Source: Albimonas sp963816545 (GTDB lineage Bacteria; Pseudomonadota; Alphaproteobacteria; Rhodobacterales; Rhodobacteraceae). Taken from it: a stretch of 64,000 nt of DNA. This document shows, piece after piece, positions 35,015 through 43,930 of this stretch. The stretch is from assembly GCA_963816545.1 (NCBI GenBank), contig CAWFLE010000001.1, forward strand, positions 186,001 to 250,000. Reading direction: 5' to 3'. Positions within the stretch are counted from its first letter, which is position 1, and each line of letters starts with the position of its first letter. The notes beneath the pieces were generated by a model. The model was not told the origin of the DNA. It saw nothing but the letters and a program-made list of their open reading frames with translations, and ran no database searches. The position numbers and the translations under genes are program-made.

Positions 35015-36607
35015 TCAGAACTTCAGCGCCTTGGCCTGCGTGACCTGCGGCAGCGCCTGGATCTGGGCCAGCATTTCCTTAGTCACCGGCTCGTCGATCC
35101 CCAGGAGCGCGATCGCCTCGCCGCCCTTGTCGGAGCGGCCCAGCGCGAAGGTGGCGATGTTCACCCCCAGCTCCCCCAGCTTGGCCCCCAGCGCGCCGAT
35201 ATAGCCCGGCTGGTCGTTATTGGTGGTGTAGAGCATGTTGGGCAGCGGCTCGGCCTCCAGGTTGATCGCCTTGATCTGGATGATCCGGGGCTTGCCGTCC
35301 GAGAACACCGTCCCGGCGATGGAGCGGGTCTGCTTCTCGGTGGTCACCGTGAGGCGGACGTAGCTGCCATAGGCGCCCTGCGCGTCCTTGCGCGTCTCGG
35401 CGATCTTCACGCCGCGCTCCCGCGCCACCAGGGGGGCCGAGACCATGTTGACGCCGCCCTCGCCCACCACGGGGATCAGCAGGGCCGCGACCAGCGCCGC
35501 GGTGAGGGGGCGCTGGTTCAGCTCGCCCACCCGGCCGACATACTCGATGTCGATGGCGGTGATCGCGTGCTCGGTGACCTGACCGGCGAAGCCGCCCAGC
35601 GTCTCGCAGACCGCGATCCAGGGCTTGAGGACCGGCGCTTCCTCGGCGGTCACCGAGGGCGCGTTGATGGCGTTGGAGATCGCGCCCTTCATCAGGTAGT
35701 CGGACATCTGCTCGGCGACCTGAAGGGCCACGTTCTCCTGCGCCTCCGAGGTTGCGGCGCCCAGATGGGGGGTGCAGACGATGTTGGGGGCGGAGAACAG
35801 GACGTTCTCCTTCGCCGGCTCCTCGGCGAACACGTCGAAGGCGGCGCCGGCGAGGTGGCCGGATTTCAGCGCCTCCGCCACCGCATTCTCATCGACCAGC
35901 CCGCCGCGGGCGCAGTTGATGAGGCGGGCGCCGGGCTTCATCTTCTTCACGCGCTCGGCCGAGATCAGGTTCGCCGTCTGCGCCGTCTTGGGCAGGTGCA
36001 GGGTCACGAAATCCGCGCGGGCGAGCAGGTCGTCCACCTCCTCGATCTTCTCGACGCCCAGCTCCTGCGCGCGGTCGGCGGACAGGAACGGGTCGTAGGC
36101 GATGACCTTCATCCGCAGCCCCAGCGCCCGCGAGGCGACCACGGAGCCGATGTTGCCGCAGCCGATCACGCCCAGCGTCTTGCCGGTGATCTCGGCGCCC
36201 ATGAAGCGGGACTTCTCCCACTTGCCGGCCCGGGTGGAGGCGTCGGCCTCCGGGATCTGGCGCGCGCAGGCGAACATCATGGCGAGGGCGTGCTCGGCCG
36301 TGGTGATGGAGTTGCCGAAGGGCGTGTTCATCACCACGATCCCCTTCGCCGAGGCGGCGGGGATGTCCACGTTGTCCACCCCGATCCCGGCGCGGCCGAT
36401 GACCTTGAGGTTGTCGGCCTTCGCCAGCAGATCGGCGGTCGCCTTGGTGGCGGAGCGGATGGCGAGGCCGTCGTAGTTCCCGATGATCTCGGCGAGCTTC
36501 GCGGGGTCCTTGCCGAGCTTGGGCTGGAAGTCGACCTCCACGCCGTTGTCCTTGAAGATCTGGACGGCGGCGTCGGACAGTTCGTCGGAAATCAGAACCT
36601 TGGGCAT
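35015..36607 (-). CDS. serA: D-3-phosphoglycerate dehydrogenase
   Basis: A 530-residue SerA of the long type. The catalytic/NAD domain includes VIGRAGIGVDNVDIPAA, TLGVIGCGNIGSVVASRALG (nucleotide-binding), LINCARGGLVDE and NIVCTPHLGAAT (catalytic His). The ASB domain follows, and a C-terminal ACT domain ends ...ALPQVTQAKALKF with QPGYIGALGAKLGELGVNIATFALGR. It makes 3-phosphohydroxypyruvate, the substrate of SerC in the same operon, and is probably feedback-controlled by serine through the ACT domain. Confidence 0.97.
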   Translation of the reverse strand: MPKVLISDELSDAAVQIFKDNGVEVDFQPKLGKDPAKLAEIIGNYDGLAIRSATKATADLLAKADNLKVIGRAGIGVDNVDIPAASAKGIVVMNTPFGNSITTAEHALAMMFACARQIPEADASTRAGKWEKSRFMGAEITGKTLGVIGCGNIGSVVASRALGLRMKVIAYDPFLSADRAQELGVEKIEEVDDLLARADFVTLHLPKTAQTANLISAERVKKMKPGARLINCARGGLVDENAVAEALKSGHLAGAAFDVFAEEPAKENVLFSAPNIVCTPHLGAATSEAQENVALQVAEQMSDYLMKGAISNAINAPSVTAEEAPVLKPWIAVCETLGGFAGQVTEHAITAIDIEYVGRVGELNQRPLTAALVAALLIPVVGEGGVNMVSAPLVARERGVKIAETRKDAQGAYGSYVRLTVTTEKQTRSIAGTVFSDGKPRIIQIKAINLEAEPLPNMLYTTNNDQPGYIGALGAKLGELGVNIATFALGRSDKGGEAIALLGIDEPVTKEMLAQIQALPQVTQAKALKF

Positions 36608-36617
36608 GTGATGTTCC

Positions 36618-37103
36618 TCAGGCGATCGCGTCGGGCAGGGCGCGCTCGAGCGCGAGCCACGGGGCGAGCTGGGTTTCCTCGGAGGGGTTCAGCGTCCAGG
36701 CGGCCGCGAAGGGAATGGCGGCGACCTGCGCGGTATCGGAGTGCAGGCGGAGGGTGATCCCTGCCTTGGCCTCGGCGTAGCCGGCCACGCGCAGACCCAG
36801 CTTCTCGAACGCCTTGGGCCCCGGCAGGGCGAAGGCGCCGGCGAGGCCGCGCGCCTCCACCTCCCATCCGGTGAGATCGTCGCCGCCCGCGCGCCAGGCC
36901 TTGGCGGCGCCTGTGTCGCAGACCAGCGTGACCTCGACCTCCTGTCCGGAGCTGAAGGCGATGTCGAGCATGGCGGTGAGGCAGCCGTCGACCCGCAGCT
37001 GCTCCGGCAGACCGGAGGGGGCGCGTGCGGGGTCGCCGGCGGCGCCGACCGGGGAGGACAGCATGACCTCCCCGAACGGCGTCTCGATCCGGGCGATGGT
37101 CAT
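36618..37103 (-). CDS. Uncharacterised 161-residue protein in the serine operon
   Basis: The ATG at 37103 overlaps the serC stop (ATGA) and the stop lies 10 bp before serA, so this is a true operon member. The protein opens MTIARIETPFGEVMLSS and contains FSSGQEVEVTLVCDTGAAKAWRAGGDDLTGWEVEARGLAG, AGITLRLHSDTAQVAAIPFAAAWTLN and ...TQLAPWLALERALPDAIA. It has no signal peptide or helix. I do not recognise a named family; its place between serC and serA suggests a link to serine synthesis or its control. Confidence 0.8.
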   Translation of the reverse strand: MTIARIETPFGEVMLSSPVGAAGDPARAPSGLPEQLRVDGCLTAMLDIAFSSGQEVEVTLVCDTGAAKAWRAGGDDLTGWEVEARGLAGAFALPGPKAFEKLGLRVAGYAEAKAGITLRLHSDTAQVAAIPFAAAWTLNPSEETQLAPWLALERALPDAIA

Positions 37104-38277
37104 GGCGTGGTCGCGAGGTCCGCGCGCGCGTGGCCGAAGGCCCAGTCGAGCCAGGGGGTCAGCGACTCCACGTCCGCGGTCTCGACGGTCGCGCCGCACC
37201 AGATGCGCAGGCCGGCGGGGGCGTCGCGGTAGCCGTTGACGTCGAGCGCGGCGCCCTCCTTCTCCAGCGCCGTCACCATCTTCTTGACGAAGGCGCGCTG
37301 GTCGTCCTCGGGCAGGTCGGTGACGCCGGGGTCGCGGATGGCGAGGCAGACGGAGGTGTTGGAGCGGGCCTCCGGCGCGTCCACCAGGTTCTTCACCCAG
37401 CCGGTGCGGTCGGCCCAGTCCTGGAGGACCTTGGCGTTGGCGTTGGCGCGGGCCTGGATGGCCTCTCCGCCGCCGAGGCTCTCCATCCACTCCAGCGCAT
37501 CCAGCGCGTCGGCGACGCAGAGCATGGAGGGGGTGTTGATGGTCTCGCCCTTGAAGATGCCCTCGATCAGCTTGCCGCCCTTGGTGAGGCGGAAGATCTT
37601 CGGCAGGGGGCGGGGGGCGTGAAGCTTTCAAGCCGCTGAACGGCGCGGGGCGAGAGGATCAGGACGCCATGCGCGCCCTCGCCGCCCATCACCTTCTGCC
37701 AGGAGAAGGTGGTGACGTCGCACTTGGCCCAGTCGATCGGCTGGGCGAAGGCCGCCGAGGTGGCGTCGTTGAAGGTCAGCCCCTCGCGGGCCGCAGGGAT
37801 CCAGTCGAAGTTCGGGATCCGGGCGCCGGAGGTGGTGCCGTTCTGGGTGAAGCAGATGTCCGCGTCGCGGCGGACGGCGCCGAGGTCGGGGAGCTGGCCG
37901 TAATCGGCGGTGATGACGCGGCAGTCCTCCAGCTTCAGCTGCTTGGTGGCGTCGGTGGCCCAGCCGGAGCCGAAGCTTTCCCACGCCAGCATGTCCACGG
38001 GCCGGGCGCCGAGCATGGTCCACATGGCCATCTCGAACGCGCCGGTGTCGGAGGCGGGGACGATGCCGACGCGGTAGTCGGAGGGAACGCCGAGCAGCTT
38101 CGCGGTGAGGTCGATCACGCGGCTGAGCTGGGCTTTCGGCGCCGAGGCCCGGTGCGAGCGGCCGAGGAACGCCTTCTCGGCGACCGCCTGGATCGACCAG
38201 CCGGGGCGCTTGGGGCACGGACCTGAGGAGAATTCCGGACGCGCAGGCTTCGCCTGCGGCTTGGCGGGGGAGACCAT
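37100..38277 (-). CDS. serC: Phosphoserine aminotransferase, frameshifted
   Basis: A PLP-dependent aminotransferase of about 392 residues of the rhizobial/alphaproteobacterial SerC type. From 38277: KPARPEFSSGPCPKRPGWSIQAV, GASDTGAFEMAMWTMLG-like cofactor binding (VPASDTGAFEMAMWTM), and the PLP-lysine region FSWQKVMGGEGAHGVLILS. One missing C in a long C run near 37615 then shifts to PRPLPKIFRLTKGGKLIEGIFKG and INTPSMLCVADALDALEW. It makes 3-phosphoserine. It is the first gene of the operon, behind a hairpin leader. Confidence 0.94.
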
Positions 38278-38340
38278 GAGCCTCTCCTTGCATCAGGGCG
38301 AGTTCGCTGAGCCCGCCGCCTCTCGCCCTGCACGACGACG
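38278..38340 (-). ncRNA. Probable serC leader RNA (cis-regulatory hairpin)
   Basis: Directly upstream of the serC ATG the minus strand forms a perfect 9-bp stem CAGGGCGAG/CTCGCCCTG (38330-38322 with 38302-38294) around a 19-nt loop, followed by ATGCAAGGAGAGGCTC carrying the ribosome binding site. A conserved serC leader element is known upstream of serC-serA operons in alphaproteobacteria, with a stem next to the ribosome binding site. Position and layout match, but the full consensus was not checked. Confidence 0.55.
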
Positions 38341-38423
38341 CGCCCGCCGCTGGGGTAGGGCCGGAGGCGGCCCCCCGTCAAGCGGGAAAACGCAGACGTT
38401 TCGCGGGGGACGTTTCGCAGGGT

Positions 38424-38439
38424 GTTTCGCATGCGAAAC
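38424..38439. repeat. GTTTCGC-GCGAAAC palindrome, copy 4
   Basis: A perfect 16-bp palindrome GTTTCGCATGCGAAAC, with an extra half-site CGTTTCGCAG just before it, about 145 bp upstream of serC. The 389-bp gap from 38278 to 38666 otherwise holds the serC leader, presumably its promoter, and repeat module A. Confidence 0.6.
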
Positions 38440-38592
38440 CGCACTGTTACGCGCATTAACCCCCGGACTGCGGCAGGCGGCCGCAGTCCCTCGCATCCTT
38501 TGACGAATCCAGCGCAACCATTACCGAAAGGTTGCTGGAAACCTTAACGCCCGCGGGCGGCGTGGGCCTTCGCGGCGCCTTCGGCCACGGGC

Positions 38593-38655
38593 GCGCTTCG
38601 GATCGCGCAGCGATCCGCGGGTCCGAGGGGGCTCGATGCCCCCTCGGACCCGGGC
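38593..38655 (+). repeat. Repeat module A (two hairpins), partial copy
   Basis: A CGGATCGC-GCA-GCGATCCG hairpin is followed by a perfect 14-bp stem (38619-38632 with 38638-38651) around the TCGAT loop, the same loop as in the other copies. It lies 12 bp past the glmM stop and could double as its terminator. Confidence 0.65.
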
Positions 38656-38666
38656 CCGCTCGGGGG

Positions 38667-40016
<1,350 letters not shown>

Positions 40017-40139
40017 CGGAAATCCCTCCGGTTCTCTCCTCCGGCGATACGCCTCGCGGCGGGGCGGGTCCATGGCGGGGGCGATAAAACTTTCTTCGTG
40101 TGTGAAATAGAGCGTGATGCGCAGGCGGGATGTGATTTG

Positions 40140-40168
40140 TTGCATTGGACAGGCGGCGCCCCTACGTT
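40140..40168 (+). promoter_or_regulatory. Putative promoter of the cys operon
   Basis: TTGCAT (40140-40145), a 17-bp spacer, then TACGTT (40163-40168), about 52 bp before the DUF2849 start, in an AT-richer patch of the divergent glmM/cys spacer. The assignment is visual. Confidence 0.4.
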
Positions 40169-40219
40169 CCCGTCTCACCGGAGGCGCCCAAGGCGGCGCG
40201 CTACGCTGAGGACACGCAC

Positions 40220-40537
40220 ATGGCACGCGCCTTCAAGCCCGTCGTTCTCACCGCCAACGCCCTCGAGGGCGGGGAGGCGGTGTGGTGGACCGGGGCCGGC
40301 TGGTCCCCGCGCTTCCGGGACGCGAAGCCCGCCGAGACGCCGGAGCAGGCGAAGCTGCTGGAGTCGCTCGGGGCCGCGCCGCTGTTCGCGGGGCTGGTGG
40401 TGGGCGCGTACCTTGCGGAAGTGGGGATCGGGGACAAGGGGCTGGACCCGCTTTCCCGGCGCGAGGCGATCCGGGCCTCGGCCGAGCCGACCTTCGACTA
40501 CCTTCTGGGCGCGCGGGAGCGCACGCAGGCGGCGTGA
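40220..40537 (+). CDS. DUF2849 protein of the sulfate-assimilation operon
   Basis: A 105-residue soluble protein: KPVVLTANALEGGEAVWWTGAGWSPRF, then a central acidic region and AGLVVGAYLAEVGIGDKGLDPLSRREAIRASAEPTFDYLLG. This matches DUF2849, which in Rhodobacterales is found just before the sulfite reductase gene. Its biochemical role is not established; the steady link with cysI suggests an accessory function. It is followed by cysI after 63 bp. Confidence 0.85.
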   Translation: MARAFKPVVLTANALEGGEAVWWTGAGWSPRFRDAKPAETPEQAKLLESLGAAPLFAGLVVGAYLAEVGIGDKGLDPLSRREAIRASAEPTFDYLLGARERTQAA

Positions 40538-40600
40538 GCCCCCTGCCCTTCCGGGCCCATTGACGGGGAGCGCCGGCGCGGCCCCCAAAGGACAGGCGAC

Positions 40601-42256
40601 ATGTACCGTTACGACGAATTCGACGCCAAGATCGTGAACGAGCGCGTGGCCCAGTTCCGCGGGCAGGTGGAGCGGCGGGTGGCCGGTTCGCTGACCGAGG
40701 ACGAGTTCAAGCCGCTGCGGCTGATGAACGGGCTCTATCTCCAGCTCCACGCCTACATGCTGCGGGTGGCGGTGCCCTACGGGATGCTCTCGTCCGCGCA
40801 GATGCGGCAGCTGGCGATGATCGCCGAGCGGTACGACCGCGGCTACGGGCACTTCACCACCCGCCAGAACATCCAGTTCAACTGGCCCAAGCTCCGGGAC
40901 GTGCCCGACATCCTCCAGCATCTGGCGGATGTGGAGATGCATGCGATCCAGACCTCCGGCAACTGCATCCGCAACACCACGTCGGACCCCTATGCGGGCG
41001 TGGCGCAGGACGAGATCGAGGATCCGCGCCCGACCTGCGAGCTGATCCGGCAGTGGTCCACGCTGCACCCGGAGTTCACGTTCCTCGGGCGCAAGTTCAA
41101 GATCGCGGTGACGGGGGCGGAGACGGACCGCGCCGCCATCCGGGTCCATGACATCGGCATCCAGATCGTGCGGAACGAGGCCGGAGAGGTCGGCTACCGC
41201 ATGTTCGTGGGCGGCGGTCAGGGGCGCACGCCGATGATCGCGCCGGTGATCCGGGAGTTCCTGCCGCGGCGGGACCTGCTGCCCTGGCTGGAGGCGGCGC
41301 TGCGCGTCTACAACCTACACGGGCGGCGGGACAACAAGTTCAAGGCGCGGATCAAGATCCTGGTCCACGAGATGGGGGCTGCGGCCTACGCGGCCGAGGT
41401 GGAGGAGGAGTTCGCGCGCATGGACCGGGACGTGATCGCCCCGGATCAGGAGGAGCTGGACCGGATCGCCGCCTATTTCGCGCCCCCCGTCTGGGAGGAG
41501 CTGCCGGCGGAGTCCAGGCGGCTGGAGACGGCGCGCAAGGCGGACCCGGCCTTTGCGCGCTGGGTGGAGGTCAACACGGCGCCGCACAAGACGCAGGGTT
41601 ACGCCTCGGTCGCGATCTCGCTGAAGCCCATCGGCGGCGCGCCCGGGGATGCGACGGCCGAGCAGATGCGGGTGATGGCGGATGCGGCGGACCGGTTCGC
41701 GTTCGGCGAGCTGCGGGTGACGCATGAGCAGAACGTGGTGCTGGGGTCGGTGAAGCTGGACGACCTGCCCTCGCTTTACGCGATGCTGAAGACGCAGGGG
41801 CTGCATGCGGCCAATCTGGGGCTGGTGACGGACATCATCGCCTGCCCGGGGCTGGACTATTGCGCGCTGGCGACGGCGCGGTCGATCCCCGTGGCGCAGG
41901 CCATCGCGCACCGCTTCGCGGACGAGGACCGGCAGCGGGAGATCGGGCCGCTGGCCATCAAGATCTCGGGCTGCATCAACGCCTGCGGGCACCACCATGT
42001 GGGGCATATCGGGATCCTCGGCCTCGATAAGGCGGGGGTCGAGAGCTACCAGATCACGCTCGGGGGGGCGCCCGGGGACGATGCGTCGCTCGGGGAGCGG
42101 ACGGGGCCGGGCTTCGCCTACGAGGACGTGCCGGACGTGATCGAGAAGCTGGTGGACCGGTACATCGCGCTCCGCGAGCCGGGGGAGACGTTCCTCCAGA
42201 CCTATCGCCGGGCCGGGATGCCCGCATTCAAGGAGGCGATCTATGCCGCTGCGTGA
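40601..42256 (+). CDS. cysI: Assimilatory sulfite (nitrite/sulfite) reductase hemoprotein
   Basis: A 551-residue siroheme/[4Fe-4S] reductase. Paired ferredoxin-like repeats include GHFTTRQNIQFNW and TSGNCIRNTTSDP. The cluster ligands are in CPGLDYCALA and SGCINACGHHHVGHIGILG. In this operon it reduces sulfite to sulfide for cysteine synthesis, probably with ferredoxin as donor, since no CysJ flavoprotein is present. AAAGGA precedes the ATG. Its end overlaps the start of the next gene by 14 bp. Confidence 0.94.
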   Translation: MYRYDEFDAKIVNERVAQFRGQVERRVAGSLTEDEFKPLRLMNGLYLQLHAYMLRVAVPYGMLSSAQMRQLAMIAERYDRGYGHFTTRQNIQFNWPKLRDVPDILQHLADVEMHAIQTSGNCIRNTTSDPYAGVAQDEIEDPRPTCELIRQWSTLHPEFTFLGRKFKIAVTGAETDRAAIRVHDIGIQIVRNEAGEVGYRMFVGGGQGRTPMIAPVIREFLPRRDLLPWLEAALRVYNLHGRRDNKFKARIKILVHEMGAAAYAAEVEEEFARMDRDVIAPDQEELDRIAAYFAPPVWEELPAESRRLETARKADPAFARWVEVNTAPHKTQGYASVAISLKPIGGAPGDATAEQMRVMADAADRFAFGELRVTHEQNVVLGSVKLDDLPSLYAMLKTQGLHAANLGLVTDIIACPGLDYCALATARSIPVAQAIAHRFADEDRQREIGPLAIKISGCINACGHHHVGHIGILGLDKAGVESYQITLGGAPGDDASLGERTGPGFAYEDVPDVIEKLVDRYIALREPGETFLQTYRRAGMPAFKEAIYAAA

Positions 42257-43499
42257 CGCGAACGGCCCGATCCCCGACACCTGGGTCCGGCTTGGCGAAG
42301 GCCAGGTCGCGCCGCGGGGCGCGAAGGTCATCATCCCCGAAGCGCGGATGCGCGAGGAGGGGGCGGCCGGCGCCTCGGCCGTCGGCCTTCAGGTCGGCCC
42401 CGACGCCGATGCGCGGGCGCTGGCGGAGCTGTTCCCGCGGCTGTCGCTGATCTCGGTGAGCTTCCCGTCGTTCTCGGACGGGCGGGGGTTCTCCATCGCC
42501 CGGCGGCTGCGGCGGCTGGGGTTCCGCGGAGAGCTGCGGGCCTTCGGGCCGGTGATCGCGGACCAGTATCCGATGCTGCTGGCGGTGGGCTTCGACACCG
42601 TCGAGATCCCCGAAGCGGTCGCCCAGCGCCAGCCCGAGGACCAGTGGCGCGCGGCCAAAGAGAGCGTGAGCCTCGCCTACCAGAACGGGCTGCGCCGGGG
42701 CGCGGTCTCGATCCTGGAGGCGCGCCGGGCGGCGCGGGGCGAAGCGCGGGCCCCCCGCTCGGGCGCAGCGCCCGAGACGCCGGCCCAGATGGCCGCGCGG
42801 CTCAACGCGAAGTACCGCGGGTACGAGGCGCAGGACGTGCTGCGGGCGGCCGTCGAGACGGAGTTCCCGGGCGGGATCGCGCTCGTGTCCTCGTTCGGCG
42901 CCGAATCGGCCGCGCTGCTGCATCTGGTGAGCCTGGTGGACAAGTCCACGCCGGTGCTGTTCCTCGAAACCGGAATGCTGTTCCCGGCCACGCTCGCCTA
43001 CCAGCAGTCGCTTGCGGAGGAGCTGGGGCTGACGGGCGTGCGGCTGGTGCGCCCCGACACGGCCGAGGTGCGGGCCGAGGACCCGGAGGGCACGCTGCAC
43101 GGGCCGGACGCGGATTCCTGCTGCGACCTGCGCAAGACCCGGCCGCTGGAGCGGGCGCTGGCGCCGTTCCAGGCCTGGGTGACGGGGCGTAAGCGGTTCC
43201 AGACTTCGGATCGCGCGGACCTGGAGCTGTTCGAGACCGACGCGCAGGGGCGGATCAAGCTTAACCCGCTGGCGGATTGGGATGCGAAGCGGATCTCGGC
43301 CTACATGGACGAGCACCGCCTGCCCCGGCACCCGATGGTGACCGAGGGTTTCCCCTCCATCGGCTGCGCGCCCTGCACCACCAAGGTGAAGCCCGGCGAG
43401 GACCCGCGGGCCGGCCGCTGGCGCGGGTCGGACAAGACCGAGTGCGGCATCCACATCGTGGACGGCCGGATCGTGCGCGGGAACCCGCAGGCCGCCTGA
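42243..43499 (+). CDS. cysH: Apparent fusion: DUF934 domain + adenylyl/phosphoadenylyl-sulfate reductase
   Basis: A single 418-residue frame. Residues 1 to about 165 are a DUF934 domain (FPRLSLISVSFPSFSDGRGFSIARRLRRLGFRGELRAFG and DQYPMLLAVGFDTVEIPE). A short Arg/Ala-rich linker leads into a PAPS-reductase domain: the PP-loop IALVSSFGAESAALLHLVS, CCDLRKTRPLERAL, and CAPCTTKVKPGEDPRAGRW...KTECGIH. The paired CC...CxxC cysteines indicate the [4Fe-4S] APS-reductase type. In relatives these are usually two overlapping genes, so this is a real fusion or an artefact of an indel, which this sequence makes plausible. Confidence 0.85.
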   Translation: MPLRDANGPIPDTWVRLGEGQVAPRGAKVIIPEARMREEGAAGASAVGLQVGPDADARALAELFPRLSLISVSFPSFSDGRGFSIARRLRRLGFRGELRAFGPVIADQYPMLLAVGFDTVEIPEAVAQRQPEDQWRAAKESVSLAYQNGLRRGAVSILEARRAARGEARAPRSGAAPETPAQMAARLNAKYRGYEAQDVLRAAVETEFPGGIALVSSFGAESAALLHLVSLVDKSTPVLFLETGMLFPATLAYQQSLAEELGLTGVRLVRPDTAEVRAEDPEGTLHGPDADSCCDLRKTRPLERALAPFQAWVTGRKRFQTSDRADLELFETDAQGRIKLNPLADWDAKRISAYMDEHRLPRHPMVTEGFPSIGCAPCTTKVKPGEDPRAGRWRGSDKTECGIHIVDGRIVRGNPQAA

Positions 43500-43505
43500 A
43501 ACGGG

Positions 43506-43536
43506 CGGGCGCCGCGACCGAGCGTCGCGGTGCCCG
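43506..43536 (+). terminator. Terminator of the cys operon
   Basis: A 13-bp stem with one G-T wobble (43506-43518 with 43524-43536) and a CGAGC loop, 7 bp after the cysH stop. Confidence 0.6.
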
Positions 43537-43540
43537 CGAT

Positions 43541-43556
43541 TTGCTGCATTGCAGCG
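43541..43556. promoter_or_regulatory. PhaR-like box (CTGC-N3-GCAG) upstream of a VPLPA-CTERM gene
   Basis: TTGCTGCATTGCAGCG contains the palindrome CTGC-ATT-GCAG, matching the CTGCN3-4GCAG site described for the polyhydroxyalkanoate regulator PhaR in Paracoccus. A related GATTTGTTGCATTG stretch lies at the cys promoter (about 40134). Binding is an inference. Confidence 0.3.
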
Positions 43557-43648
43557 AAAGTGGCGGACCGTTTCCGCAGTGCGGTCACGTTCGGGTCACG
43601 GTTCCGGGATTACTCCTTACGTAGCCGGATCAGTGGGGAGTCGCAGCC

Positions 43649-43927
43649 GTGCCCGTCCGTGGACATTCCATCGCCGTCGCCTTCTTCGTCCTTTGGGCGG
43701 CGGGGGCCTCGGCGCAGACGGTCGATCCGGTCGCGGAGGCCGCCCTCGGCGCGTGGCCCTGCCTCGACCGGCCGGGATGCGCCGGGGCGCCGCCCGCCCC
43801 TGAAGCGGCGGATCTGGACGTCACGGCGCTGTTTCCGCCCGAGCCGTCCGCGATTCCGCTTCCCGCCGCGCTGGCGCTGCTGGGCGGAGGGCTGACGGCC
43901 CTCGCCTTCATCGGGCGGCGCCGCTGA
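43649..43927 (+). CDS. Very small VPLPA-CTERM protein, secreted
   Basis: A 92-residue protein starting at GTG 43649, with GGGGAG about 10 bases upstream. It has a signal peptide (IAVAFFVLWAAGASAQ), about 45 residues of mature sequence with two cysteines (WPCLDRPGCAGAPP), and the sorting tail AIPLPAALALLGGGLTALAFIGRRR. Little is left after processing, so it may be a lipid-anchored or signalling peptide, or a decayed relative of longer VPLPA-CTERM proteins. Function unknown. Confidence 0.65.
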   Translation: MPVRGHSIAVAFFVLWAAGASAQTVDPVAEAALGAWPCLDRPGCAGAPPAPEAADLDVTALFPPEPSAIPLPAALALLGGGLTALAFIGRRR

Positions 43928-43930
43928 GGG

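Noticed and set aside
13735..38439. The GTTTCGC-n-GCGAAAC palindromes as ParB-binding parS sites
   Set aside because: Canonical parS is TGTTTCACGTGAAACA; these have a GC core of five to six bases of varying length, and no parA/parB genes are nearby.
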